Assembly (NCBI GenBank): GCA_003996215.1
Contig: QJPP01000686.1
Span: 1 to 64,000, forward strand
Source of the DNA: Jaltomata sinuosa
Lineage: Eukaryota > Streptophyta > Magnoliopsida > Solanales > Solanaceae
Direction of reading: 5' to 3'
DNA length: 64,000 bases
In this document: piece after piece, positions 43,770 through 55,409 of the stretch
Layout of the letters: each line of letters opens with the position of its first letter
Position numbering within the stretch: position 1 is the first letter of the stretch
Made by a program: the position numbers and the translations under genes
Notes under the pieces: model-generated
Database searches by the model: none
The model's input: the letters and a program-made list of their open reading frames with translations, nothing else
What the model was told of the DNA's origin: nothing

Positions 43770-44933
43770 CTATTGATTAGCTCCCATACGACCACCTGTA
43801 GCAGCTGGCAGAGCTGACTGAATAGGACGGGCTAAGTACACATGCTGATTGTGGCCCCTGGAGTACAAACCACTATAGTCTCCATCGTTCTGGGGTTTCT
43901 TGGCTAACACTTTAGCCTGGCCAACCTGCTTGAACCCTTCTAACTTCTTAACATAATCGGTGACCTCATTGAAGCTCTTTTCTGGTAATGTCATGTGCAC
44001 GGACAACACCTGCAGTTCAGTATTCAAGACTTTCACAAACAATCGAATCCTCTTCTCTTCAGAACCCAACAATTGAGTAGAAAAACGAGACAAGGCATAA
44101 AACTTAGCCTCATAAGCAGAGACTGACATGCCACCCCGTTCCAGATCCAGGAACTCATCCTTTTTGCGATCTCTCAAAGTATGAGGTACATACTTCTCTA
44201 GGAAAAGAGCATGAAATTGCTCCCAAGTAAGTGGAGGCAAAATAGATGACTGACATTCAACATGAGACCTCCACCACTACTTAACATCACCCTGCAGATG
44301 AAAAGTGACGAACTCAACCCTATATTGTTTCACAATGTCCAGCTTGTGCAACCTCTCATAACAGTCCAAAATGAATTCATACGCATCCTCCTTCTTAATA
44401 CCCTGAAATGTAGGAGGTTTCAGGTTCAGAAATTTAGTCAGTATCTCATGATCATTTCCTATCATAACCGGGCCTAACATGGGCCAGAACAAGTCGTCAG
44501 TGCCAAACGCCATGTCCATCCTACGAACTGTAGTAACCACTGGCTGAGTACCCAGAACCTGATCTGCAGTACTCGTAGGATTGGATCCAACACCAACCAG
44601 CCCACTTAGAAAGGACCACACCTGCTGAAAATACCTTAGGCGAGATAGGGGGAAGGCCTGCACCTCCAGTCGGTATCGCCTCCGCCTGATCAACGCCTTC
44701 CTTAACAACCACCTCAACCTCTTCTTCCACGTTCTCCTAGGGTGGGGGAGGGGTCGCCTCACGTGCTCCTGCTGCTGCCTGAGCTCCATTTTTGGCGGGT
44801 GTTGCTCTACCTCGACCCCTGCCCCTGCCCCTACCTCTGACAGACGAGCCCACTGCTGGGACCGCTGCCCTCGCTCCATTGTTCCTCGTATTAACCATCT
44901 GCGGACCGAAGAGTGAAAGATGTCAGATACCAA
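43770..44933 (-). pseudogene. Gypsy gag
   Basis: Two frame-matched ORFs (44277-44933 and 43770-44240) are split by a stop at 44277. The first is basic and ends with LKPPTFQGIKKEDAYEFILD and ERLHKLDIV; the second has WEQFHALFLEKYVPHTLRDR and FLDLERGGMSVSAYEAKF, the retrotrans_gag core. The CCHC zinc knuckle and whole protease that should follow are missing: only about 75 bp separate gag from RT. Confidence 0.9.
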
Positions 44934-45098
44934 TTTGTATCACCAGATACCAATTTGAATCAAGTTATAGCATGAAGGAAGAAAGAAGAGAGTTTTCCTA
45001 AAGTCCTATAGCCTCTCAAAGAAAAGTACAAACATCTCCGTACCGTTCCGCAAGACTCTACTAGACCCATTTTGGTATGACGAGATTAATGAACCTAA

Positions 45099-45111
45099 GG
45101 CTCTGATACCA
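45099..45111 (-). promoter_or_regulatory. Gypsy primer-binding site (initiator tRNA-Met)
   Basis: The minus strand reads TGGTATCAGAGCC four bases from the LTR end at 45116, the expected place for first-strand priming. Confidence 0.92.
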
Positions 45112-45115
45112 TCTT

Positions 45116-47129
45116 TGTCACGACCCAGACCATCGTGAGTGGAACCCACCCAATACCCCAGGTGAGTAGACCAATATCGACCCAATACTTAACTATTCTA
45201 GCAGCTTAAAACCAATGCATAAAATAAACTAGCAATAAAATCTCAAACACTATATCATAAAACTGCAGAAATTTTCTCCCTAGAACGTGAAAGTCATCGT
45301 ACCAAAACATCCTACCAAAACTATCTAGAAATACGGGGATGTAACCCCAAAATCTACAATATCTAAGCCTGAAACAAGTGGGCTACAACTAACAGGAAGA
45401 AACTAAGGTTTCTCAATCGAAGCAGCTGACCCTTGATGTATGAAAATGCCAGTTCCAAATAAGCAGTATATGAACAGCAGCTAAAGTTAAGTAATGCACA
45501 GGAAACATGCGAACAAGCCAACAAATATCCTTGGACTAGAAGTCTCTTCCTATCTTATCCCCACATGTAATCCACTTCACAACCATTAAAAATATTCAAT
45601 GACAGACAATAAACATCCCGTGGTACAAAACCTGGACCCACCCCGAGATCCCCCTAACATCACCTAAGTGTTAAACATGCAACTCGATCTACACCAAAAC
45701 CAAACTCATAATCAAATAACAATGACCCAGCCTTTCAAGGACCATATGCAATAATCTCAAATTCATAAATACAACTCAGTCCACTCATGGAACCATCGTC
45801 AGAATGCCACAATTCAATAAAATAAACCCGTACCAGGAGTGGTACCCGAGCCAACCATTTCTTATCCCGTACCAGGCGTGGTACCCGAGCCAACCGAATG
45901 TCACATAGAAATCCAACAGTCACAAACAATAAATAAATCAACACTTGTAGACCAACAAGCAATAACACCTAGTTCATTTCACAAGACTGATAACCGGACA
46001 CTTAGACATTCATAAAACACTCCCTAAGCATGCACCTCATACAAAACTTAAACAAAAGCATACGAACAGACAATGCATAAGGGAAACAACAACCATCACA
46101 TACCTCGAAATGTTCCAAAGCTCTACTCAACTAGAGCTTTCCCATTTCCAAAAGTTCTTGCCGGTTCTTGGTCTAAAACAATACACAATAACCAAAAATC
46201 AATCCTTATGGCCTACTAGTTACCCAGATTATGCAAAATCCCAAACCCCATACCAATGATGATCATTCCACCTTTTTCTCAAGCCTTCCCACCATTAAGT
46301 CACCTATTACTACCATTTTTCATGGATAAATTTAGATAATTAAGGTCACATGATGATAATCTAATGGAATCAACAACACCCAAGAACTTCTACACCCTAG
46401 AATCCTCTTCTCGAATCCTCTTCTCCTTGGATTCTACCATCCTAGTTCATTCCAAACCTTTCCCTAAGTCCACCCTTAGTAATTCTATCACATAGGAAAG
46501 ATAGTACGGAGTTTGGGGAGTAGAATTCTTACCTTTAGGACGAAAAATAGTGGAAAATAAATAGAGTTCGCCTAAAATTGCCTTGCCCTTCTCCCAAAAC
46601 GTTCTTGATGAAAACCTAACTCTTTCGGGAAGTTTTCTGCATAAAATCCTGACTAGTCTGCTATAGCGGTCCATGCTCCACTATAGCGGTGCTGACTAAC
46701 GTTGACTTTTATTGTAGCGGTATTTTCTTCGCTATGGCAGAGGTCGCTATGGCGGTGTGTAAACTGCCATGGCAGTTGACATGGGATAGAAAGTCATAAA
46801 GTTCCCCAAATTGGTCCATTTTACAACACACTCATTTTCCTGACATTCCGGAACTACCCCTTCATGTCAACCTCAGTATCGAGAATTCTACTTACCCGAG
46901 TTTGATTCTGAAAAGTCCCCTGGATTCATTTATGTCTTAGCTAAATAGAAAACTAGCTCAAAATAGGACACGTTACTCAATTCTTACCCAGATTGCCCTA
47001 GATCATACTTCGCTCTAAAATCGATTGAGACTAGCCTAGCCCAAAATTTTCAACTCCCAAATCCAGAAGTTTTTTGACTAAAAACATGGCATGAAAAGTC
47101 TACCCGTAACGATGAACACGGTCATTAAA
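45116..47129 (-). repeat. Gypsy LTR (5' LTR), 2014 bp
   Basis: Partner of 38515-40728, about 200 bp shorter: two instead of four 39-bp units and a deletion at about 45452, where TGAAAATGC joins CAGTTCCAAATAAG. Many point differences show the insertion is not recent. Confidence 0.92.
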
Positions 47130-49641
47130 ATTAAGTTCTATAGAATTTTCATATATGAACTCTCAAAAGTCATATTTACCTTAGTATCCTTACAAATTGA
47201 AGTTAGTCAGCTAACCACAAAATATATTTGTACGAAAGAAGAGGAACTTGGCCGAAGAACCAGTTAATGCTATTTTGATTATACGAGAAATCAATTATCT
47301 ACATCAAGTTATTCAAGCTTAAATGTGAGGTTTGTAAGGGTTATTCCTTTCTCTTTGGTATGACCCTTGATTGTAGAAGTTTCCAATTTAGTGTACTTTA
47401 AGGAGCTATTTGTAGAGCCTTTGGATAAGTATGTTGTTGTACTCCATCGATGGTGTGCTACCGGAGAACTTTCTGCAAATATCTCAAACTGGGATTATCG
47501 TGTGTTATCGTAGTAATTCCTTATTGGGGACTTATATTTATTATATGTGGATTCCATCTTTAGTTATGAATTAGAAAATATACACTCCAGTGGGTTATGA
47601 CCTACTCTTTACTTGCGGGACTATGTGTAGTTGCCTTTGGAGCTATGTGTGTTGGCATGATTACATTGTATGAAATATAAGGTTTAGTATGTGTGACCCT
47701 CGGGGAAGAGTCCTATCGTATAGTTTCTTAGGTCTAGTTGAGAATGGTATTTGAGATGTAGACGATACTCAGAATGTAAGAAATGTGATTGGTTATAGCT
47801 ATTATAGACTTCTTGTCTATCTTGCCACTGTGGAGTCAGTCGTAGAAATTCTGAATTGGTGCTATCCCGCTAGAAGTCGACAAAAAAAATGTGCTAAGGA
47901 TGTTCCCTTCTTTCGTCAAGTTTTCTTAAAGCTTAAAGAATAATAAAGCTAGTTGTTGTAGCCGAATTACTCGTAGCTTATTTGCTTTGCTTGGCTGCTT
48001 GACTAGATATAGTCATCCCTCATGGGGATTTGTATTCTATTGATAACGACCCCGATCTTAGATACGGCATACAGATTATTTATATAGACTGCCTATAACT
48101 ATATTGCTTGTCTTTGGGGTCATTCAATTATTTATTATTGCCCTCAAGACTATCATAGTTAGCTATAGAGATATGACCAGTGCCTTAGGGGCTATATGCA
48201 TGTTTCCTAAGGGTCTATTCAGATGAGTTAAAGCCGATGAGCTACTCTGATTGCCTACGAGTTATAGTAGAGCCGATGCACTATTTTTATTGCCTAAGGG
48301 GTTATAATGAAGCCTGTTCACTCACAGGCTATAATATTTGCCTAAAAGGGGCTAGATTGAGACCTACAGGCTAAACAATTGCCTAAGAGGGCTCGATTAA
48401 GGTCTATGGGCCCAACAATTGCCGTCAGGGCTATACAAATACAGTTGCCTGTGGGGCTACATAGATATACAATTTCCTTCGGGGTTATACAAATATACAG
48501 TTGCCTTCGGGGCTATGTGTAGAGTGACTGAGGGGCTATCGAGATGTGATGATTTCCTACGGGGTGAGGGGATTACCAATAGGGGTATACAGATTGAATT
48601 GGCACCTCTCGGTCTTGTGGAGGCCCGAATAGGTGGTCTTGTTTGATGTTTGTACCTGTTATGCTTATGGGGATCGATTAGGTTATTGTTTGATTATTAT
48701 TGTATGATTTGTATCACAAGTAGTTGGACTATATTATTTGATGATATGAGTTAGCTCAATTTGAGTAAGCAGACTGCTTAGTTAGTTTTGATTTTAAGGT
48801 TTAAGTCGAGAATAGGTAGGTACGTTCTGGCTAATCTGTGACTCCCTACTTAAGTATTAACAATACTTATGACATCAGTCTCATCGATCTATTTATAGTT
48901 TCAGGAGAAGGTAAGTACGCTTAAATTATTTTCGACCCTCCTATTTGATTACTTACATTAATATTTATGACATTGACTTCAGTTGCAGCTTTCAGTTACC
49001 TTACATACTCGGTACATTATTTCCTATTGACGTCCACATTGCCTAAGAAGTGCTGCATTCATGCCTGCAGGTCTCGAGAAACAATCAGATAGACCTGTTG
49101 GATAACACAATCGAGTTTTCAGCAGATTGGTTGACTCTTTTTCTTCCAGGAGTCACCAGAGTCTCAGAAGTTTTGCCTATTTTACTGTTATAGTTTTTTG
49201 GTAGGTCAAGGACTTGTCCCACCAAGTATTATATTTGTAGAGGCTTGCAGACTAGAATGTTGGATTGTATAGCTACGTTGTTGGTCAATTGGTCCTTATT
49301 ATTGTTGTTGATAGTTCAACAGCCTGTTTGCCTAGCTTATATTATATATACCTATTTTCAGTGTCTATATAAATATCATGGTGTCCTCGCTGGTCCAAAT
49401 AGGACTTGTGTGCTACCTGTTTATTGCTTTATATGAACTATTGGGAGTAACTGTTTTCTTTATAGAGCTGTTGATAGGAGCCTTGCCGGCCGAGGGCTTA
49501 TTTTTAAGTCGAGATATACTTGTTTATTTTCTTGATTGCGTGTGACTTCTATGCGCCATTAGCAAATGGTTCAGCAAGGCCGGTTTTGGCTAAGTTTTGA
49601 CATCACGTGCCAGTTGCACCCCTCGAGTTTGGTGCATGACA
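47130..49641 (+). mobile_element. Solo-LTR-like sequence, right part
   Basis: Continues from 38514 across the gypsy insertion and ends CTCGAGTTTGGTGCATGACA, a typical 3' end of Solanaceae gypsy LTRs. Earlier parts carry GGTTCAGCAAGGCCGGTTTTGG. No gag, pol or second LTR follows. Confidence 0.6.
48190..48560 (+). repeat. Imperfect short tandem repeats (TTGCCTnnGGGGCTAT)
   Basis: More than ten copies of a TTGCCTTCGGGGCTATACA-like unit at 30-45 bp spacing with drift. It lies inside the solo-LTR-like sequence; such arrays are common in large plant LTRs. Confidence 0.8.
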
Positions 49642-50277
49642 CGTTCCATGATATAAAATTGACCTTTATTGATAACAATCACATACATATTTTCCCCTAT
49701 TCTTAGGCTGGACTCTGGAAACTTCATATTGAAAACCAGGTTTTTGTACCTTCAAGCTCTCGTTCTTCCTTTTCAGAGATGTGCATGTCTCCTCAGCTTT
49801 TGTCTACATCTATTAATTTTCATAAATAGAAATAAAGCTTCCATTTCACAACCCTGGAAGTTAACCTCAGTACGCCTTACTCAACTTTACAACATTTTTA
49901 TGAACCCACAAAAAGGTATCCATCCTCGATGAATTGCACATCAAGAAGCTCTACATCATCCACTGTCCATGTATCATGGTCTTCATAATAAACCAACTAT
50001 TTTATGTGACAAGAGAGAGAGAAAGAATGATTTCTCTCTGAACATATCATCCTATGTTCCTCCTCCTCGCCTTGCATGCTCGTTTCTTCTGAAGATGGAT
50101 ATTGCAAGGTTCAAGTACGCCATAACTAGGAAAGAGCACTTAAGAAATACAAGAGGAAAAGATGAAGTTGAGTAAGTACCTGTGCTTTCTAAATGCCATT
50201 ACAACACCATCAGACTTCCACATACCTCATTCTCAAAAGCAACAATATTATTAGGTGATGACATGAATTCAACTATT
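49642..50277. other. Intergenic DNA, no gene recognised
   Basis: Two short open frames on the plus strand (49669-49932, 49969-50175) have no recognisable domain. They may be decayed retroelement sequence. Confidence 0.35.
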
Positions 50278-50383
50278 TTGCTCGGACTTTTCAAAATTAA
50301 AATACCTTCGTGTGCGTGTTGGATCTTTCAATACTAGTGCATCTTCGAAGGATTCGACATCATTTTTGGAGAGTCCGAGCAAC
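50278..50383. mobile_element. Short foldback/MITE-like element with TTGCTCGGACT ends
   Basis: The left TTGCTCGGACTTTTCAAAA and right TTTTTGGAGAGTCCGAGCAA are inverted partners. The middle also folds (GTGTTGGATC / GGATTCGACA). Similar short elements are frequent in Solanaceae DNA. Target duplication not clear. Confidence 0.65.
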
Positions 50384-50914
50384 ATAGAAATTCAACACTA
50401 TAATATCATATTCAATATAGATTTTGCCATACCTACAGTATACAAGGCAAAGGAGAAGTAATACTCATAACATTTATTGAACTATGAATTTTACCCCAAA
50501 ATAAATTCGTAATCATTATCTCTAAATTTAGAGCAATGTTGATCTAAAAAAATTTCGGCACAAAAAAACTTTATAATGAACATATAGTCCATAACTGTCT
50601 ACATGCCCCTTTAGACAGTCCCTCGATCATTATTTATAAAAAGAGATCTCATGAAAAAACTATAGAAAGAAAACAAAACTTAACAAGCTCCATATAAAAT
50701 AGTAAATATTAATTAAAAATTACCTTTTTTAGAAAATGAAACAGTTTTTTTAATCCAGCACTAGGATTGTGCTTTGAAACATAGTATAGTCCAAAAAAGA
50801 AAGTGTCTTTTTTTATCCTTACATGCATTCTATGAGATCTAATAGTGTTTTTTACATCATTTGGAAAGTCCTTATACCAAAATAAAACTAAGATATACAA
50901 TTTAGCTTGATTTT
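50384..50914. other. AT-rich DNA, no gene recognised
   Basis: A 63-codon minus-strand frame at 50709-50900 lies 3' of the LINE fragment and may be its decayed end. Nothing else stands out. Confidence 0.35.
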
Positions 50915-51520
50915 CTAGATGAGGCTCACTTTTCCTTCAAAATATCTCACATTTCTTTTTTCATCTTCACCATATGCACCCATTTTAGGATTAGGCCACC
51001 TATGTCCCACCACATTCAAAAATAGCCGACATAGTTGATCTGTTATGGAGCAATGTAAGAACAAGGAACTGTGACTTCTCTCCACATAAGTAGCATCTAG
51101 AGCCTGAAAATTTTCTTGAGTTAAAAATGTACTCTTCTTGGCTACCAACCTAGAAAAGCAAGCTACTTTGTGTGGAACATTTTCTTTCCAGAGCTACTTC
51201 AAGGGAAATAATGTATTCCATTGCCCACCAGTGGATAAGTGCAGTAGAGGAGACTTGACTGTGAAACATCCCTTGCTTTGTGTTTTCCTATATAGTCTAT
51301 CTTCATTTATAGAAACTCCTTGAAACGTTCTAATTAAACTCTTAAGGAAATCAACTATTATATGTCTATCTCCCAAACATTCAAGTGCTCTCTAAATTTG
51401 AACTTTCATCCATCTTGTTCATTTTGAGCGTTCAAAGTAGTTTTTGACTCTTCAATTAACCTAACAGTATCAAGAAATTGCTCTTTCAAAGGCCCAAGAT
51501 CAGTTATCGTTTTAATAAAA
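50915..51520 (-). pseudogene. LINE ORF2 C-terminal fragment (zf-RVT domain)
   Basis: The minus strand reads GCFTVKSPLLHLSTG, a stop, then LWKENVPHKVACFSRLVAKK and STFLTQENFQALDA, then SSLFLHCSITDQLCRLFLNV. This is the reverse-transcriptase zinc-binding domain found at the end of plant L1-type LINEs. One stop (about 51193) and a missing CxLC pair show decay. The RT catalytic domain would lie to the right and is absent or unrecognisable. Confidence 0.8.
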
Positions 51521-51573
51521 AAACTTTTTATTGTTTTTATGTAGGAATATTACGTATTAATGACTCACATATA

Positions 51574-51939
51574 TGTTGGTAATAAAATATTTACCTTCAC
51601 TCCCAAGTAAAGTAATAAATCATCCAATTAATTTTCTTCTAATGCATATATGATAATTTCTTTGATGAGAAGAAATTACAATAAAAGTCCCTATGGTTAA
51701 TTTTATTTGCCTAAGAGTTCCTAGTCTACCTATAAATACGCATGTGGCTCCATCAGTCTGGCACACACTAAGATAGACATAGGCTAGAAGATTCTTTAAG
51801 ATTTTTCCTTACCACTTTCATGTAAAATTCTTGTGAAGGCAAAGACGATTCTTCACAACACTTGAACAACATGGCTAAAGGTATGTTTCTATTTTTTTTT
51901 GTTATGTTTTGTCTTTGTGTATATATTGAAATTCAACAT
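51574..51939 (+). mobile_element. Putative copia-type LTR (366 bp)
   Basis: Begins TGTTGGTAATAAAATA and ends ATTCAACA directly before a primer-site-like sequence. It has a TATA-like CTATAAATACGC at about 51730 and downstream sequence that looks like a transcript leader. No second LTR was found, so the element is partial. Confidence 0.55.
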
Positions 51940-51940
51940 A

Positions 51941-51953
51941 TGATATCAGAGCC
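51941..51953 (+). promoter_or_regulatory. Primer-binding-site-like sequence after the putative LTR
   Basis: TGATATCAGAGCC differs by one base from the initiator tRNA-Met site TGGTATCAGAGCC and sits one base after the LTR-like end CAACA. Confidence 0.6.
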
Positions 51954-53075
51954 TACCTTTAACTGTGTTGTTCAGTGTTTTTGAAATAATTCATCTTTAC
52001 TTTTGAGTTGTGACCTAATATCATAAAATTAAAAAAAAATTAATAAACACTGATAGGAAATATTTTGTGGCACCCTTATGGCAGTGGCTTTCGTTAGTTT
52101 GTATGAATGATGATCTGTTGCATGTCTGTTGGTTTTAATATTTGTTGTTTAACATTGGTGTAAGAGTTTGACTGAAAAACAATATTCTTTTGTCTATGAC
52201 AAATTTTGTCATAAGCACTCTTACTTAAAATTCCTTGCAGACGGTAAGATCACTTTAACCCCAGACTTTAAGTTATTAAAATAATAATGAATCTTTTCTT
52301 AAGGAATACTTGATTTTCAAATACGTGAGTTAAATATTTTGTTGGATATATGAAGATTTTTAGACCAAAAGCTTAGTTAAATAAGAATATTGCCATTCTT
52401 GATTTTTTTTTTTTGGGTCTTCATTTAATTTATTCAAGATTTATTTGATTATCACCATTTGTTTATTTTGCATCTTCAAGTTTTGCAACTATTTAAGTTG
52501 AAATAATGTTATATTTCAATGAGGGATATGTAGGGTCTGCCTATTCCTTTATTATGCGGCTCTTTTAAGAATGTTAACGTGAGATGCTTTGTGCATCAAA
52601 TTGTCTTTGATTTAGGCTCTGCTTATACAATTCATTTCGTATCTTGATAATTAATACTTTATTTAAGTTAATTATTAAAGTTAACTATTGTGAGATGTTA
52701 TTTTGAGTTCTTTCCTATCATATGCTTGGGATTAGCCACAATATCTTGGGTATATGATATAAAAGAAATAAAGTTATTTTATCACAAAGTTATTTTATCA
52801 CATAAAGTTAAGTGATTAAGATATAATAATGACATCTAATAAAGTTTGATTATTTTATCAAAATAGTAATCTTACCCCACAGGGAGGTAACTAGTTTGGT
52901 TAGATTAATTGGAATAAGATAGTAAACCTTTTAGTTGAAAATTATTCTATACTCACAGGTACAAATTATTTTCAAGATTTATTTGGTGTACTAGTCTAAT
53001 AAAGTTAAGTAAATTTTATGCATGAATTGCAATCTCTGCCTACTGAAAGGTTTAAAATTTACTTAGAATCGGTAT
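51954..53075. other. Non-coding sequence after the primer site, no gag or pol visible
   Basis: AT-rich without open frames. It may be the untranslated interior of the same partial copia-type element. A repeated TTATTTTATCACAAAG piece occurs at about 52771-52803. Confidence 0.4.
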
Positions 53076-55409
53076 TGTCATGATCCAAATGATCGTGAGT
53101 GGAACCCACACTAACCCTCCTGCGGGAGAACCATCCAACCCATAACTTAACCCAATAATTAACTAATTTGAGACAGAATAATAATAGAACCTACCTTAAT
53201 TAACCAAAGATAGTCAAAAACAATTAAAACATAAGTGCAAAAATATTCAACTACTTATTACAGTCCTCAAGATTTGAAAGTCGTGTACAAGAACTGTAAT
53301 AATTAAATATATCTAAAATATCCAAAATAAAATAAAATAAGAGAGTTTCATTGTTCAAAGGATGGACAATGACCCAAGTGAAGATCCATAATAGTTCGAA
53401 GATGTAGTGCTCCCCCTTGGATTGAAATCAGTCATCCATACTAGAGATGAGGTCGTGTCTGAGTCTCTTTACAGAAATAAATCACTATGTACTAGTAGGT
53501 ATCATAGGTCAATCCAATTAAGAATAAGTATACAGTTAAATTAAATAACAAGTAAAATGAAATTCAACACTTAGCAAGTAATTCAGTCAACAGACAATCA
53601 CCTCAAGTCAAGCCAACAAACTCTGTAATAGAAATCATATAAGTCACAAAATATTATTATGATAAATCAAGTACTCACATCTCAATAATCACATCACATG
53701 GGGATCTATGTACGCCTCAATTTTAAAATTGTACTCAGTACTCTATATTTCATCTCACACGGTCTAACAATATGTAAAGTTAATATAAGTGTGTATATAC
53801 ATGCTAAAACAACTTATTTCTGTCCAACTAGTCATGACCTGCAGGGAACACACCAGAGTTCATGTATCGTATTGGCTCATGGTACTAGATTCATAGCAAT
53901 AAAGTCAACATCAATACTCATACTAGCTCATGGTACCCAATCCTTGATACAATAATTATATCTATATCGATTAATACAATAATTATATATGTACCAATGT
54001 GGTATCCGACCCCTTAACCAATGTGAACCTATGTTTCAAATCTCTATCTCCTAGGATATAACACAATGCACTAATCACACGTACACATTATCATTTCAAG
54101 TTATCTAATCAATTTTGTGTATATATAAACACAACTTATTCATTCAAGCATTTACATGATCACAATCATCAACTCAAGCATGTTCAATGACCAATCACAA
54201 GTAATTTAATTTAATCACATACAAGCACTAAATTAGGTCTCAACTCTAATTAAACCGTAACCTATCTCGAGTGAAGAATTCTAATTTAATCAAGTTCAAT
54301 CGCCAAAGCCTTTCCTTTTCTTAATGCCTAAACACGATCAAAGTCTATAATCAATAATTACAAGAGTAATTAATTATTTACTCTTCCATTCTAGGTCTTG
54401 GAAATTCAAACCCACTAGTTCTACCCTTACACAAGGTCTATAAAGTTCTCCAAGGATTAATTAATCACCAACTGGTCCCACATTATACATATGATCATTA
54501 TTCATGGAGTTTCTACTCTCAATTCCCCTTTTTAGCCATTTTTATGCTAAAGGTCATACCTTTATGGAACTCAAGGTTTCCAATTCATTCAAACCATGTT
54601 TATAAACACCAAATTCATGCTAGAAAGCTTTAAATAACATCTTAGGATCAAAGTCTAGGTGAAATTATACCTACCCATAGAGTTTTTCCCACATTAAATA
54701 CTTTAGGGGATCTAAACCCATAATTCGACCATTAGTCCTTAATCCTATGATTCTACAATCGAAAAAGAATGAAGCGTTGATAAAAGCAATGGATTACTCA
54801 CCTTAATAGAGGAAAATCACCTTCCAGCAGTTCTAGAATGAGACTTTGAGTTTTGGGTAATAAATCTAAAAATCAGACTTAACAAACAAACTGACCCTGT
54901 CTCTCATCGAAGCGGTCACTTTCTCGCTATGACGAGATTGCTGTGGCGAGAATGGTTCGCTATGGTGGACTTTGATAGCTTTTCAGGTCTGCTATGACAG
55001 AAACTTTACTGCTCTAGCAGACTCGCTGCAGCGAGACTCTGTCCGCTACAGTGGTATGCAAAACCAGAACCTTAGGAACTCTCCCAAAACTCCCCATTTC
55101 ACAACACACCTTAATTTCTAGATATCACAAATCAATTCCAACACGGTAACCACCATAACTAGAGTTTTATGAACTCGCTTACCATGTCAAAATATCCTAT
55201 GGGATCCTACACCACTTGACTATCCAAAATTGAACCCTATGATACCAAGTAATAGACCACGAGACACAAATTGGCTCTAGAGCATACAACAATAGATTTT
55301 CATCAAAAACTCACCCTAGCTTGAGATTTTATCAACTCTCACCTTGGGGAAACACTAGCCAAGCACTTACACCCTAAACCACACTATAACAATGATATAG
55401 TTCATTATA
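53076..55409 (-). repeat. Gypsy LTR, second element of the same broad family (2334 bp)
   Basis: Starts TGTCATGATCCAAATGATCG and ends TTCATTATA, like the LTR at 38515-40728 (TGTCATGATCCAGACCATCG to TCATTACA), but much diverged in between. It has its own cluster of TCGCTATG/GCTATGGCG-type motifs at about 54895-55050. It is the 3' LTR of the minus-strand pol remains at 55410-58175; no 5' partner is seen. Confidence 0.75.

Larger units (their letters stand above)
38515..47129 (-). mobile_element. Ty3/gypsy (Tekay-like chromovirus) element, 8.6 kb, nested
   Basis: LTRs 38515-40728 and 45116-47129 start TGTAATGACC-like and end GGGTCGTGACA in element orientation. The PBS lies at 45099-45111 and the target duplication ATTAA at 38510-38514 and 47130-47134 is perfect. 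The interior encodes gag then pol in the order RT, RNase H, integrase (gypsy order), with a degenerate chromodomain-like end (TWE motif). Stops and frameshifts and a deletion of the protease make it non-autonomous. It is inserted in the solo-LTR-like sequence. Confidence 0.95.

Noticed and set aside
44792..45001. Plus-strand 69-codon proline-rich frame
   Set aside because: Antisense of the gypsy gag start.
48419..48646. Repetitive GLYKY-type frame
   Set aside because: Reads through the imperfect LTR repeats at 48190-48560.
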